Shown: positions 45,735 to 55,176 of the stretch, one piece after another
Layout of the letters: each line of letters opens with the position of its first letter
Numbering within the stretch: position 1 is the first letter of the stretch
DNA from: VAZQ01 sp963712565
GTDB taxonomy: Bacteria; Pseudomonadota; Alphaproteobacteria; Rhizobiales; Xanthobacteraceae
Length of the DNA stretch: 64,000 nt
NCBI GenBank assembly: GCA_963712565.1
Contig: CAVQIP010000017.1
Coordinates: forward strand, 1 to 64,000
Direction: 5' to 3'
Translations under genes and position numbers: made by a program
The notes under the pieces: model-generated
What the model saw: only the letters and a program-made list of their open reading frames with translations
What the model was told of the DNA's origin: nothing
The model's database searches: none

Positions 45735-46463
45735 TCAATGCTGCAGGATCTTCGACAGGAAGACCTGCGCGCGCTCGCTGCGCGGCTTGCCGAAGAAGTC
45801 GGCGGTGGGGGCGTCTTCGACGATCTCGCCCTGGTCCATGAACACCACGCGCTGGGCGACCCGGCGCGCAAAGCCCATCTCGTGGGTGACCACCATCATG
45901 GTCATGCCTTCCTTGGCCAGCGCCACCATGACGTCGAGCACCTCGTTGATCATCTCGGGGTCGAGGGCGGAGGTCGGCTCGTCGAACAGCATGGCGATCG
46001 GATCCATGGCCAGCGCCCGCGCGATCGCGACGCGCTGCTGCTGGCCGCCGGACAGCTCGCCCGGATATTTGCGCGCGTGCTCGCGCAAGCCGACGCGTTC
46101 GAGCAGGCGCAGGCCCCGCTCGGCGCTCTCCTGCTTGCTCCGGCCGAGCACCTTGATCTGCGCCAGTTCGAGATTGCGCATCACCGTGAGATGCGGGAAC
46201 AGCTCGAAATGCTGAAACACCATGCCGATGCGGGCGCGCAGCTTCGGCAGGTCGGTCTTGGGATCATTGAGCGAAATGCCGGCGACCGTGATGTCGCCCT
46301 CCTGGAACGGCTCGAGCCCGTTGACGCATTTGATCAGCGTCGACTTGCCCGAACCGGACGGACCGCACACCACCACGACCTCGCCCTTGGCGACCTCGGT
46401 CGAGCAATGCTTGAGCACCTGGAAGTCGCGGTACCACTTGCTGACCTTGTCGAGCGTGATCAT
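45735..46463 (-). CDS. Polar amino acid ABC transporter ATP-binding protein
   Basis: A 242-residue GlnQ/GltL-type ATPase that powers an amino acid importer. Walker A is GPSGSGKST (34-42), Q-loop VFQHFELFPHLTV, signature LSGGQQQR (137-144), Walker B AMLFDEPTSALDPE (from 157), and the switch histidine lies in VTHEMGFARRVAQRV. Last gene of a four-gene operon (binding protein, two permeases, ATPase); it begins 9 bp after the permease stop. GltL-like by sequence. Confidence 0.93.
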   Translation of the reverse strand: MITLDKVSKWYRDFQVLKHCSTEVAKGEVVVVCGPSGSGKSTLIKCVNGLEPFQEGDITVAGISLNDPKTDLPKLRARIGMVFQHFELFPHLTVMRNLELAQIKVLGRSKQESAERGLRLLERVGLREHARKYPGELSGGQQQRVAIARALAMDPIAMLFDEPTSALDPEMINEVLDVMVALAKEGMTMMVVTHEMGFARRVAQRVVFMDQGEIVEDAPTADFFGKPRSERAQVFLSKILQH

Positions 46464-46472
46464 GGGACTTCC

Positions 46473-47165
46473 TCAACGGATGATCGCGACCCGGCGCTGC
46501 AGCTGGCGCACGAGCTGGGAGGCCACGAACGAGATCACGAAGTAGACCGATGCGGCGAACAGGTACATCTCCACCAGGCGGCCGTCGCGCTGCGCCACCT
46601 TCGACGCGGCGCCGAGGAAATCCGTGATCGAAAGCACGTAGACCAGCGAGGTATCCTGGAACAGGACGATCGTCTGGGTGAGCAGCACCGGCAGCATGTT
46701 CCGGAACGCCTGCGGCAGCACGATGTAGCCCATGGTCTGCAGGTAGGTCATGCCGAGCGCCTGCGCCGCCGCCACCTGGCCGCGCGGGATCGACTGGATG
46801 CCGGCGCGCATGATCTCGGCGAAATAGGCGGCCTCGAACAGCGTGAAGGTGACGAGCGAGGAGGCGAAGGCGCCGACCTGGATCGGGCGGGAGGCGCCGG
46901 TGACCCACTGGCCGATGAACGGCACCAGGAAATAGAACCAGAAGATCACCAGCACCAGCGGCACCGATCGCATCAGGTTCACATAGCCGGCGGCGGGCAG
47001 CGAGAGCAGGGCAAGGCCCGAGAGCCGCATCATCGCCAGCAGCGTGCCGAACACGATGCCGCCGGCGGTCGCCAGCGCGGTCAGCATCAGCGTGAAGGTC
47101 ATGCCGTCGTAGAACAGGTAGGGCAGCGAGCGAACGATGACGTCGAAGTCGAAATTCGCGAACAT
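46473..47165 (-). CDS. Polar amino acid ABC transporter permease (GltK-like)
   Basis: A 230-residue inner-membrane permease of the HisM/GlnP type with five hydrophobic segments. The N-terminal FYDGMTFTLMLTALATAGGIVFGTLLAMMRLS and the cytoplasmic EAA loop (EIMRAGIQSIPRGQVAAAQALGMTYLQTMGYIVLPQA) are clear. It couples to the ATPase downstream and pairs with the permease encoded 8 bp upstream. Confidence 0.92.
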   Translation of the reverse strand: MFANFDFDVIVRSLPYLFYDGMTFTLMLTALATAGGIVFGTLLAMMRLSGLALLSLPAAGYVNLMRSVPLVLVIFWFYFLVPFIGQWVTGASRPIQVGAFASSLVTFTLFEAAYFAEIMRAGIQSIPRGQVAAAQALGMTYLQTMGYIVLPQAFRNMLPVLLTQTIVLFQDTSLVYVLSITDFLGAASKVAQRDGRLVEMYLFAASVYFVISFVASQLVRQLQRRVAIIR

Positions 47166-47173
47166 CGATCGCC

Positions 47174-47923
47174 TCAGTGCGTGGCCGACGCGGGCGCGGC
47201 GCCGATGAAGCCGGGCACGGCCGCCCGGCGCTCGATCCAGCGCATGCCGAAGGTCACGACGATGTTGATGACGATGTAGATGACGGTCGCCGCGGTGAAC
47301 GCCTCGAACACCTGGAAGGTGAACTCCTGCATGGCGCGGGCACGCGCCGTGAGTTCCATCAGCCCGATGGTGAGCGCCACCGCGCTGTTCTTGATGATGT
47401 TGAGAAATTCCGACGTCAGCGGCGGCAGGATGATGCGATAGGCCATCGGCAGCAGCACGTAGCCGTAGGCCTGCGGCAGCGTGAGCCCGAGCGCGAGCGC
47501 GGCCATGCGCTGGCCGCGGGCGAGGCTCAAGATGCCGGCCCGCACCTGCTCGGCGATGCGCGCCGAGGTGTAGAAGCCGAGCGCCACCACGGCGGTGTAG
47601 AAGGAGGCGTCCGGGAGCTGCTTGAGCCAGTCGCCGAGCTCGGTCGGCAGCAGCTCCGGCAGCACGAAATACCACAGGAACATCTGCACCAGCAGCGGGA
47701 TGTTGCGGAACAATTCCACATAGGCGTTGCCGAGCCGGACCAGCCAAGGGTGCGGCGTGGTGCGAATGACGCCGACGAGCGATCCCATGGCGAGCGCCAG
47801 GCACCAGGCGCTGAGCGCGGTCGCAAGCGTCCAGCCGGTGCCGATAATGAGCGTCCCCAGATAGGTGTGCGCCCCGTCGGGCGACATCTCGAGGAAGATG
47901 CCCCAGTTCCAGTGGTAGTCCAC
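47174..47923 (-). CDS. Polar amino acid ABC transporter permease (GltJ-like)
   Basis: A 249-residue permease of the same family as its neighbour. TGWTLATALSAWCLALAMGSLVGVIR forms the conserved first segments, VELFRNIPLLVQMFLWYFVLPELLP is typical of GltJ/AapQ, and the EAA loop is EQVRAGILSLARGQRMAALALGLTLPQAYGYVLLPMA. Second gene of the operon, about 100 bp after the binding protein. Confidence 0.92.
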   Translation of the reverse strand: MDYHWNWGIFLEMSPDGAHTYLGTLIIGTGWTLATALSAWCLALAMGSLVGVIRTTPHPWLVRLGNAYVELFRNIPLLVQMFLWYFVLPELLPTELGDWLKQLPDASFYTAVVALGFYTSARIAEQVRAGILSLARGQRMAALALGLTLPQAYGYVLLPMAYRIILPPLTSEFLNIIKNSAVALTIGLMELTARARAMQEFTFQVFEAFTAATVIYIVINIVVTFGMRWIERRAAVPGFIGAAPASATH

Positions 47924-48022
47924 GCCGGTCCCCCTGGCAGGTTGCGCGCGTCAGCGATCAGTGATCGGCCGGACGCGGTGTCATCCGATCACTGGCGCCT
48001 GGTGGCTCGCTTTCGACGGCGG

Positions 48023-48928
48023 TCAATACACCGCCGGATCGCCGCTGTCGGTCGGACTGGCGATCACCTTCTTGAAGGCGTCGCTCATCGGCACGTCGAG
48101 GTTGAGCCCCTTGGGCGGGATCGGTTTGAGGAACCACTTGTCGTAGATCGCGTTGATGGCGCCGCCGCGATAGGTGGCGATCATGGCCTCATCGACGACT
48201 TTCTTGAACGGAGCGTCGTCGCGCCGGAGCATGATGCCGTAGGGTTCGACCGACAGCGCGTCGGCGGAGATGACGTAGTCCCGCGGCGATTTCGACGACG
48301 CCACCAGGCTGTAGAGCAGGATGTCGTCCATCACGAAGGCGGCGGCGCGGCCGGTCTCGACCATCAGAAACGCCTCGGCGTGGTCCTTGGCGGCGAGAAT
48401 GTTGAGGTTGAGGCCCTTCTGCGCGCCGATCTCGGTGATCTGCTTGATGTTGGTGGTGCCCGAGGTCGACACCACGGTCTTGCCCTTGAGGTCGTCGACG
48501 GTCTTGAGGTTCGCCGACTTCTTCGACACGAACCGGTTCGCGGTGACGAAATGGGTGATGGTGAAGGACACCTGTTTCTGCCGCTCGAGATTGTTGGTGG
48601 TCGAGCCGCATTCGAGATCGATCGTGCCGTTCGCCATCAGCGGGATGCGGGTGGCCGAGGTGACCGGGTTGAGCTTCACCTCGAGCTTGGCGAGCTTGAG
48701 CTCGCCCTTCACCCGCTCGACGATCCTGCCGCACAGGTCCATGGCGTAGCCCACCACCTGTTGCCGGTCGTCGTAGTAGGAGAACGGCACCGACAATTCG
48801 CGGTGGCCGAGCGTGATGGCGCCGGTGTCCTTGATCTTCTTGAGCGTGCCGGTGACGTCTTGTGCGAGAGCCGGGGCGGCGGCGAAGCCCGCCGCCGAGA
48901 CCATCGAAAGCAGCATTTTCAGATGCAT
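48023..48928 (-). CDS. Polar amino acid (glutamate/aspartate-like) ABC substrate-binding protein
   Basis: A 301-residue periplasmic receptor, first gene of the importer operon. The signal peptide ends near APALAQD. The mature start TGTLKKIKDTGAITLGHRELSVPFSYYDDRQQVVGYAMDLC and the Arg/Asp-type ligand pocket text (LNPVTSATRIPLMANGTIDLECGSTTNN) match the GltI glutamate/aspartate group. ATG 48928 starts the signal peptide. With the two permeases and the ATPase downstream this is the only complete solute importer in the window. Confidence 0.92.
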   Translation of the reverse strand: MHLKMLLSMVSAAGFAAAPALAQDVTGTLKKIKDTGAITLGHRELSVPFSYYDDRQQVVGYAMDLCGRIVERVKGELKLAKLEVKLNPVTSATRIPLMANGTIDLECGSTTNNLERQKQVSFTITHFVTANRFVSKKSANLKTVDDLKGKTVVSTSGTTNIKQITEIGAQKGLNLNILAAKDHAEAFLMVETGRAAAFVMDDILLYSLVASSKSPRDYVISADALSVEPYGIMLRRDDAPFKKVVDEAMIATYRGGAINAIYDKWFLKPIPPKGLNLDVPMSDAFKKVIASPTDSGDPAVY

Positions 48929-48998
48929 CGCAGTTCTCCGCTGTGAACAGGTTTCTCGCACCCGGCCGCCCCGCGTGATGGCGGCGGGCGAGCCGCCA

Positions 48999-50798
48999 TC
49001 AGTCCCTGACCTTGACGTAGCTGCCCGGGGCATCCTCGAGCGGCGCCAACCGGCCGCCGCCGGGCGCGCGCGCCGCCACCTCGGTCGGGTCGCGCGCCTT
49101 GAGCCAATCGAACCAGTCCGGCCACCACGAGCCCGCGTGTTCCCTGGCCTTGGCGAGCCAGCTGTCGACATCGGCGCTGGTGGGTTTGGGCCCGGTCCAA
49201 TACTGATACTTCATCTTGTCGGGAGGATTGACGACCCCGGCGATGTGGCCGGAGCCGGCCAGCACGAACCGCACCGGGCCGCCGAAGAATTTCGAGCCGA
49301 GCAGCACCGACTTTGCCGGCGCGATGTGGTCCTCGCGGGTGGCGAGATTGTAGATCGGAAGCTTCACGTTTTTCAGGTTGAGCTTGGTGCCGCCGATCAC
49401 CATCTCGCCCTTGCTGAGCCGGTTCTGCAGGTAGCAGTTGCGCAGATAGAACGAGTGGTTCGCCGCCGGCATCCGGGTTGCATCCGAATTCCAGTAGAGC
49501 AGGTCGAACGGCGCCGGCTCCTTGCCTTTGAGATAGTTATTGATGACATAGGGCCAGATCAGATCGTTCGAGCGCAGCAGGTTGAACGCCGTCGCCATTT
49601 TCTTGCCTTCGAGATAGCCGCGGTCGCCCATTTCCCGCTCGCGGGCCGCGATCTGCTCCTCATCGACGAAGACCTTAAGATCGCCCGCATAAGTGAAGTC
49701 GACCTGCGCCGCGAAAAACGTGGCCGATGCGATGCGATCATCGTGCTTGCCGACCATATAGGCGAGGGCGGCGGCCAAGAGCGTTCCGCCGACGCAATAG
49801 CCGATCGCATTGACCTCGCGCTCGCCGGTCGCCTTTACGATGACGTCGAGGGCGGCGAGCGGACCCTCGCGCATGTAGTCCTCGAAGCTCTTGTCGGCGA
49901 GCTTGGAGTCCGGATTCACCCAGGAGATCACGAACACGGTGAGCCCCTGGTCCACGCACCACTTGATGAAGGATTTTTCCGGCGTGAGATCGAGGATGTA
50001 GAACTTGTTGATCCAGGGCGGCACGATCAGCAGCGGGCGCTTGAGCACCGTCGCCGTGGACGGCGCGTACTGGATGAGCTGCATCAGCGGGTTTTCGAAA
50101 ATCACTTTTCCGGGCGTGAGGGCGAGATTGCGGCCGACTTCGAACGTCTGGGAATGGGACTGACGAATCTTGAGATTGCCATGGCCGGCCTGAATGTCCT
50201 CGGCCAGCATGTGCATGCCGCGGACCAGGTTCCCCGCCTTCGAGGCGAGCGTCTCGCGCAATAGCTCCGGATTGGTCAGCACGAAGTTCGACGGTGCGAT
50301 CGCGTTGGCGATCTGGCGCACGTAGAACTCGGCCTTGTGCAAGGTGTGCGGGTCGAGCCCTTCGGCGTCTCGCACCAGCCGGTTCGCCCATTGCACGGTC
50401 AGCAGATAGCCCTGTTTGAGGAAATCGAAGAACTGATTGCTCGACCATTCGGGATCGGCGAAGCGCTTGTCCTTGGGGTCCGGCTCGGCGACCGGCTGCA
50501 CCTGCTCGCCCGCCATGCGCTTGACCGTATTGGCCCACAGATCGAGATAGGCCTTGCCCAAGGTCGTTTGTAGTTCGAGCGCGCGCTGGGGATCGCGCAG
50601 CCAGTAGTCCGCGACCTGGCCGAGCGTCTTCACCACGTCGGTGATCTCGGCGTATTGCTCGTCGACGTGGCCCTCTTCGCGCGGTTTGAGGTAGGCGGCC
50701 ATGGCCTTGCCGCCCTCTTCCATGATGCGGGCGACGTTGCGGGCGAACTCCTCCATATCGGCGGAGCCGCCTTTGACCGGTTCCGAGGGGGCTCTCAC
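48999..50798 (-). CDS. phaC: Class I poly(3-hydroxyalkanoate) synthase
   Basis: A 599-residue polymerase that builds polyhydroxyalkanoate granules from (R)-3-hydroxyacyl-CoA. The N-terminal PhaC_N domain (about 60-270) is followed by an alpha/beta-hydrolase with the lipase-like box GYCVGG; Cys335, Asp490 (ATREDH) and His518 (GSGHIAG) form the catalytic triad. FVISWVNPDSKL and PWINKFYILDL are class I hallmarks. GTG 50798 follows GAGGCGACC. No phasin, PhaA or PhaB gene is adjacent. Confidence 0.94.
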   Translation of the reverse strand: MRAPSEPVKGGSADMEEFARNVARIMEEGGKAMAAYLKPREEGHVDEQYAEITDVVKTLGQVADYWLRDPQRALELQTTLGKAYLDLWANTVKRMAGEQVQPVAEPDPKDKRFADPEWSSNQFFDFLKQGYLLTVQWANRLVRDAEGLDPHTLHKAEFYVRQIANAIAPSNFVLTNPELLRETLASKAGNLVRGMHMLAEDIQAGHGNLKIRQSHSQTFEVGRNLALTPGKVIFENPLMQLIQYAPSTATVLKRPLLIVPPWINKFYILDLTPEKSFIKWCVDQGLTVFVISWVNPDSKLADKSFEDYMREGPLAALDVIVKATGEREVNAIGYCVGGTLLAAALAYMVGKHDDRIASATFFAAQVDFTYAGDLKVFVDEEQIAAREREMGDRGYLEGKKMATAFNLLRSNDLIWPYVINNYLKGKEPAPFDLLYWNSDATRMPAANHSFYLRNCYLQNRLSKGEMVIGGTKLNLKNVKLPIYNLATREDHIAPAKSVLLGSKFFGGPVRFVLAGSGHIAGVVNPPDKMKYQYWTGPKPTSADVDSWLAKAREHAGSWWPDWFDWLKARDPTEVAARAPGGGRLAPLEDAPGSYVKVRD

Positions 50799-51101
50799 GG
50801 TCGCCTCAATTTCGCGCGGTTCTGGCGTGGGCCCGGCATGGCCTTACGATGCCCGGAGACCGACTTTACCCGCGACTGTCCCAGGACGCACCATATCCTC
50901 CCTGTATCCTCCGGCACGGGTGGGCCGGCCGCCGGCGGGACGCCGAGGCGTCGCCGGCAGTGCGTTCGGCCAATCTTGCTTTGGTCATATTGGGGGGCTA
51001 AAGCTCGGGCGCAATTGCTTGAATTCGCGTCAATTTCGTTTCCAAGCGGGAAGGGGGCCGGGCGGCGCGCTGGCGTTGGACCCGGTCAGGCTCGGGCCGG
51101 C
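50799..51101. other. Divergent promoter region between phaC and the lipoprotein gene
   Basis: About 300 bp. An in-frame extension of the lipoprotein ORF crosses it but shows no protein-like features. No clear -10/-35 pair, hairpin or repeat stood out. A run of GGGGGG near 50991 and an AAAGCTCGGGC stretch are the only notable composition changes. Confidence 0.35.
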
Positions 51102-51425
51102 ATGATGTTGATACCGCGCGCGCAGTGGGATTTGCCGCGGCTCCTGATGGCGGCCGCGCTTGTAGCCAGCGCCGTGATTCTCACGGGCTGCGGCAGCATG
51201 ATCGCCGATCACCTGCCGAGCGCGGCCGGCGGTTTGCCCGAAGCCACCCCGCAGCGCCCGGCGACGCCGGCGGCCTATCCGGCGGTTCACGACCTGCCAC
51301 CTCCGCGCGCGACCACGGTGCTGACCGAAACGGAGCAGAGAAAGCTCGAGGACGATCTGGTCGCGACGCGCAATCGTGCCGCGGGCGCCGCCGGCCCGCC
51401 CGCTGGCGTCGCCAGCAAGCCATGA
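51102..51425 (+). CDS. Small lipoprotein
   Basis: A 107-residue precursor with a lipobox: a basic/hydrophobic signal (RLLMAAALVASAVILTGCGS) whose Cys near residue 30 would be lipidated. The mature part is Pro/Ala-rich and ends in a short helix (TETEQRKLEDDLVATRNRA), as in many small rhizobial outer-membrane lipoproteins. ATG 51102 and 51105 are adjacent alternatives. It overlaps no other gene and precedes the aminotransferase by about 60 bp. Confidence 0.7.
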   Translation: MMLIPRAQWDLPRLLMAAALVASAVILTGCGSMIADHLPSAAGGLPEATPQRPATPAAYPAVHDLPPPRATTVLTETEQRKLEDDLVATRNRAAGAAGPPAGVASKP

Positions 51426-51486
51426 TAAGAGTCTCGCGCCGGCCAGCTCGCATAGCATCGGCGCGCAGGCCAAAGGAGCGGGGGTC

Positions 51487-52704
51487 ATGGAGGAATTTTA
51501 CCGCATTCGGCGCCTGCCGCCTTACGTGTTCGAGCAGGTCAATCGCGCGAAGGCGGTAGCGCGCAATGCGGGTGCCGACATCATCGACCTCGGCATGGGC
51601 AATCCCGATCTCCCGGCGCCCGCGCACGTCATCGAGAAGCTGAAAGAGACCATCGGCAAGCCGCGCACCGACCGCTATTCCTCCTCGCGCGGAATTACGG
51701 GACTACGCCGCGCACAGGCGGCGTATTACGGCCGCCGCTTCGGCGTGCGGCTCAACCCCGAGACCCAGATCGTCACCACGCTCGGTTCGAAGGAAGGCTT
51801 CGCCAACGTGGCGCAGGCGATCACGGCGCCGGGCGACGTCGTCCTGGTGCCCGATCCGAGCTATCCAATTCACGCCTTCGGCTTCCTGATGGCCGGCGGC
51901 GTGATCCGCTCGGTGCCGTCCGAGCCGACGCCCGACTTCTTCTCGACCCTGGAACGCGCGATCGTGCGCTCGATTCCGAAGCCGCTCGCGGTCGTGGTCT
52001 GCTATCCGTCGAATCCCACCGCCTACGTCGCCGACCTCGATTTCTACAAGGAGCTGGTTCCGTTCGCGAAGAAGCACGGCATCTTCGTGCTCTCCGATCT
52101 CGCCTATGCCGAGGTTTATTTCGACGACAACCCGCCGCCGTCGGTGTTGCAGGTGGCGGGCGCGATGGATCTCGCCGTCGAATTCACCTCGATGTCGAAG
52201 ACCTATTCGATGCCGGGCTGGCGCATCGGCTTTGCGGTCGGGAACGAGCGGATCATCGCGGCGCTCGGGCGGGTGAAATCGTATCTCGACTACGGCGCCT
52301 TCACCCCGGTGCAGGTGGCGGCGACCGCCGCGCTCAACGGTCCGGACGACTGCATCCGCGAGATGCGAGAGACCTACAAGCGCCGGCGCGACGTGCTGGT
52401 GGAATCGTTCGGCCGTGCGGGCTGGGAGGTGCCGCCGCCGCGCGCTTCGATGTTTGCCTGGGCGCCGATTCCGGAGCCGTTCGCGAGCCTGGGCAGCGTC
52501 GACTTCTCCACCCTGCTGGTGGAAAAGGCCGAGGTCGCGGTGTCGCCGGGCAGCGGCTTCGGCGAGCGCGGCGAGGGCTATGTGCGCATCGCGCTGGTCG
52601 AGAACGAGCAGCGGATCCGCCAAGCCGCCCGCAATATCCGCCGCTTTCTTGAAACCGGCCCCAAAAAGTTGCACAACGTCGTCCCCCTGGCCCAGCGACG
52701 CTAG
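51487..52704 (+). CDS. Class I/II aminotransferase, AlaC / LL-diaminopimelate aminotransferase-like
   Basis: A 405-residue PLP enzyme. The start FYRIRRLPPYVFEQVN and the substrate-loop text IIDLGMGNPDLPAP are nearly diagnostic for the AlaC (YfdZ) group. PLP Lys238 is in SMSKTYSMPGWRIG, and Tyr/Asn positions lie in VVVCYPSNPTAYV and LSDLAYAEVYF. Related proteins are often labelled LL-diaminopimelate aminotransferase, but this organism has the succinylase route (dapD, dapE), so alanine/glutamate transamination is more likely. AGGAGCGGGGGTC precedes ATG 51487. hom follows 26 bp later. Confidence 0.85.
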   Translation: MEEFYRIRRLPPYVFEQVNRAKAVARNAGADIIDLGMGNPDLPAPAHVIEKLKETIGKPRTDRYSSSRGITGLRRAQAAYYGRRFGVRLNPETQIVTTLGSKEGFANVAQAITAPGDVVLVPDPSYPIHAFGFLMAGGVIRSVPSEPTPDFFSTLERAIVRSIPKPLAVVVCYPSNPTAYVADLDFYKELVPFAKKHGIFVLSDLAYAEVYFDDNPPPSVLQVAGAMDLAVEFTSMSKTYSMPGWRIGFAVGNERIIAALGRVKSYLDYGAFTPVQVAATAALNGPDDCIREMRETYKRRRDVLVESFGRAGWEVPPPRASMFAWAPIPEPFASLGSVDFSTLLVEKAEVAVSPGSGFGERGEGYVRIALVENEQRIRQAARNIRRFLETGPKKLHNVVPLAQRR

Positions 52705-52730
52705 ACGCGCCGTTTCCACACAGGCCGACG

Positions 52731-54053
52731 ATGTCCGCTCCGCTGAAACTCGGTATTGCCGGCTTGGGCACGGTGGGGGCGTGCGTCGCCCGCCTCATCG
52801 AGCGCCAGCGCGACGCGCTCGCCGTCCGTTGCGGTCGCGTCATCGAGGTGGTCGCGGTCAGCGCGCGCTCGCGCAGCAAGAAGCGCGACCTCGGTCGCGC
52901 GAAACCGCGCTGGGTCGCCGACCCGGTGAGCCTGGCGACCGATCGCGAGATCGATGTCTTCGTCGAGCTGATCGGCGGCGAGGGCGACCCGGCCAAAGCG
53001 GCGGTCGCGGCGGCGTTGGCGGCAGGGAAATCGGTGGTCACCGCCAACAAGGCATTGCTTGCGCGGCACGGCGTTGCCCTGGCCGCAATCGCCGAGAAAA
53101 ATCACGTCGCGCTCAATTTCGAGGCCGCGGTCGGCGGCGCCATCCCGATCGTGAAGACGCTGCGCGAGGGACTGGTCGGCAACTCGCTCGCGCGCATCTA
53201 TGGAATCCTCAACGGCACCTGCAATTACATCTTGACCCGCATGGAGCAGGAGAAGCTCGCCTTCGCCGATTGCCTGAAGGAGGCGCAGCGCCTCGGTTAC
53301 GCCGAGGCCGACCCGACCTTCGACGTCGAGGGCCATGATACGGCGCAGAAGCTCGCGATCCTGGCGAGCCTCGCCTTCGGCACCAAGGTCGATCAGGACG
53401 CCGTCTACGTGGAGGGCATCTCTTCCATCGCGCCGGAAGACCTCGAATGGGCCGACGAGCTCGGCTATCGCGTGAAGTTGCTGGGCGTCGCGGTCAAGAC
53501 CGACAAGGGCATCGAGCAGCGCGTGCATCCGACCATGGTGCCCAAGGATACCGCGATCGCGCAGGTGATGGACGTGACCAACGCCGTCACCATCGATGCC
53601 GACGCCATCGCGCCGATCACGCTGGTGGGCCCGGGTGCCGGCGGCATGGCCACGGCATCAGCCGTGGTCTCCGATATCGGCGACATCGCCCGCGGCGTGC
53701 GCACGGCGCCTTTCGGGCGGCCGTCGGCCCGCCTCACCGTCAGCAGAAAGGCGCCGATGCAGCGCCACGAAGGCGGCTACTACATCCGGCTCCTTGCCGT
53801 CGACAAGCCGGGCACCGCCGCGACCATCGCCAAGCGGCTGGCGCAGCAGAACATCTCGCTGGAGTCGATCGTGCAGCGTCACCGCGGCGCGCCGCACGGC
53901 GGCGATATTCCCGGCCGGTCGGGCGAGCCGGTGCCGGTGATCCTGATCACCTACGCGACCACCGAAGACGCCGTGCGCAAGGCGCTCGCCGCGGTCGGGC
54001 GCGACCGCGTGATCTCGAGCAAACCGCAGGTCATTCGGATCGAGAAAAACTGA
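52731..54053 (+). CDS. hom: Homoserine dehydrogenase
   Basis: A 440-residue enzyme reducing aspartate semialdehyde to homoserine for threonine and methionine. It has the NAD(P) motif GIAGLGTVGACVARLI, the catalytic core YGILNGTCNYILTRME and EAQRLGYAEADPTFDVEGHDTAQKLAILA, and a C-terminal ACT domain (about 350-435, YYIRLLAVDKPGTAATIAKRLA) that normally binds threonine. It forms a same-strand run with the aminotransferase and glpX, an order seen widely in Rhizobiales. Confidence 0.95.
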   Translation: MSAPLKLGIAGLGTVGACVARLIERQRDALAVRCGRVIEVVAVSARSRSKKRDLGRAKPRWVADPVSLATDREIDVFVELIGGEGDPAKAAVAAALAAGKSVVTANKALLARHGVALAAIAEKNHVALNFEAAVGGAIPIVKTLREGLVGNSLARIYGILNGTCNYILTRMEQEKLAFADCLKEAQRLGYAEADPTFDVEGHDTAQKLAILASLAFGTKVDQDAVYVEGISSIAPEDLEWADELGYRVKLLGVAVKTDKGIEQRVHPTMVPKDTAIAQVMDVTNAVTIDADAIAPITLVGPGAGGMATASAVVSDIGDIARGVRTAPFGRPSARLTVSRKAPMQRHEGGYYIRLLAVDKPGTAATIAKRLAQQNISLESIVQRHRGAPHGGDIPGRSGEPVPVILITYATTEDAVRKALAAVGRDRVISSKPQVIRIEKN

Positions 54054-54136
54054 TACAATCATATCTTATCGTCATGGATCCGGCCCGACCGCCGAGGGCG
54101 CGCCACGGCAACGAGCAAGATGGGCGGGGGGAAGAC

Positions 54137-55156
54137 ATGAGCAACGAGGGACGCGCAGCCATGCCGTCGATCACCGTCCAGCCGGACCTGGCGTTGGAAC
54201 GCGTTCTCACGCTCGAAATCGTGCGGGTGACCGAGCGCGCGGCGGTCTCGGCGGCGCGATTGGCCGGCCGCGGCAATGAAAAGGCCGCCGATCAGGCGGC
54301 GGTCGACGCCATGCGGCGCGAACTCAACAAGCTTCCGATCAACGGCACCGTCGTGATCGGGGAGGGCGAGCGCGACGAGGCGCCGATGCTGTTCATCGGC
54401 GAGACGGTCGGCACCAAGCACGGGCCCAAGGTCGACATCGCGGTCGATCCGCTCGAAGGCACCACGCTCTGCGCCAAGAACATGCCCGGGGCGATCGCCA
54501 CCATGGCCATCGCGGAGGGGGGCACGCTGCTCAACGCGCCCGACGTCTACATGGAGAAGATCGCGGTCGGGCCGGGCTACGCCAAAGGCATCGTCGATCT
54601 CGATGCGCCGCCGGGAGACAACATCCGCAGCCTCGCCAAGGCCAAGGGCGTGACGACGGCCGAGATCACCGCGTTGATCCTCGACCGGCCGCGCCATTCC
54701 GACCTCATCGCCGGCGTGCGCAAGGCGGGCGCAGCGGTGCGGCTCATCACCGACGGCGACGTCGCGGGCGTGATCCACACCGCCGATCATGCCAACACCG
54801 GCATCGACATCTACATGGGCGTCGGCGGAGCGCCGGAGGGAGTGCTGGCCGCGGCGGCGCTGCGCTGCATCGGCGGCCAGATGCAGTGCCGGCTCGTGCT
54901 CGACACCGAAGAACGGCGCGCGCGCGCCGCCAAGATGGGCATCAAGGACCCGCGCAAGAAGTACGAGATCGCCGACATGGTGAAGGGCGATTGCCTGTTT
55001 GCCGCGACCGGCGTAACCGACGGCGCGTTGCTCGACGGCGTGCGGTTCCGCAAGGAGGTGATCGAAACCGAAACGGTGGTGATGCGCTCGGTCACCGGCA
55101 CCGTGCGCTGGATCAGGGGAGAACACCGCCAGCTCGAGAAGTTTCATCTGGATTGA
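54137..55156 (+). CDS. glpX: Class II fructose-1,6-bisphosphatase
   Basis: A 339-residue GlpX-type phosphatase for gluconeogenesis (and possibly sedoheptulose bisphosphate). Metal motifs are visible: GEGERDEAPML (75-85) and DPLEGTTLCA (104-113), plus YMGVGGAPEGVLAAAALRC. ATG 54137 follows GCGGGGGGAAGAC. The frame is open far upstream inside hom, but only the part from 54137 matches the family. A TACAAT-like box overlaps the hom stop at about 54052 and might give glpX its own promoter. Confidence 0.94.
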   Translation: MSNEGRAAMPSITVQPDLALERVLTLEIVRVTERAAVSAARLAGRGNEKAADQAAVDAMRRELNKLPINGTVVIGEGERDEAPMLFIGETVGTKHGPKVDIAVDPLEGTTLCAKNMPGAIATMAIAEGGTLLNAPDVYMEKIAVGPGYAKGIVDLDAPPGDNIRSLAKAKGVTTAEITALILDRPRHSDLIAGVRKAGAAVRLITDGDVAGVIHTADHANTGIDIYMGVGGAPEGVLAAAALRCIGGQMQCRLVLDTEERRARAAKMGIKDPRKKYEIADMVKGDCLFAATGVTDGALLDGVRFRKEVIETETVVMRSVTGTVRWIRGEHRQLEKFHLD

Positions 55157-55176
55157 GGAGCGCGCGCGGTGACGCC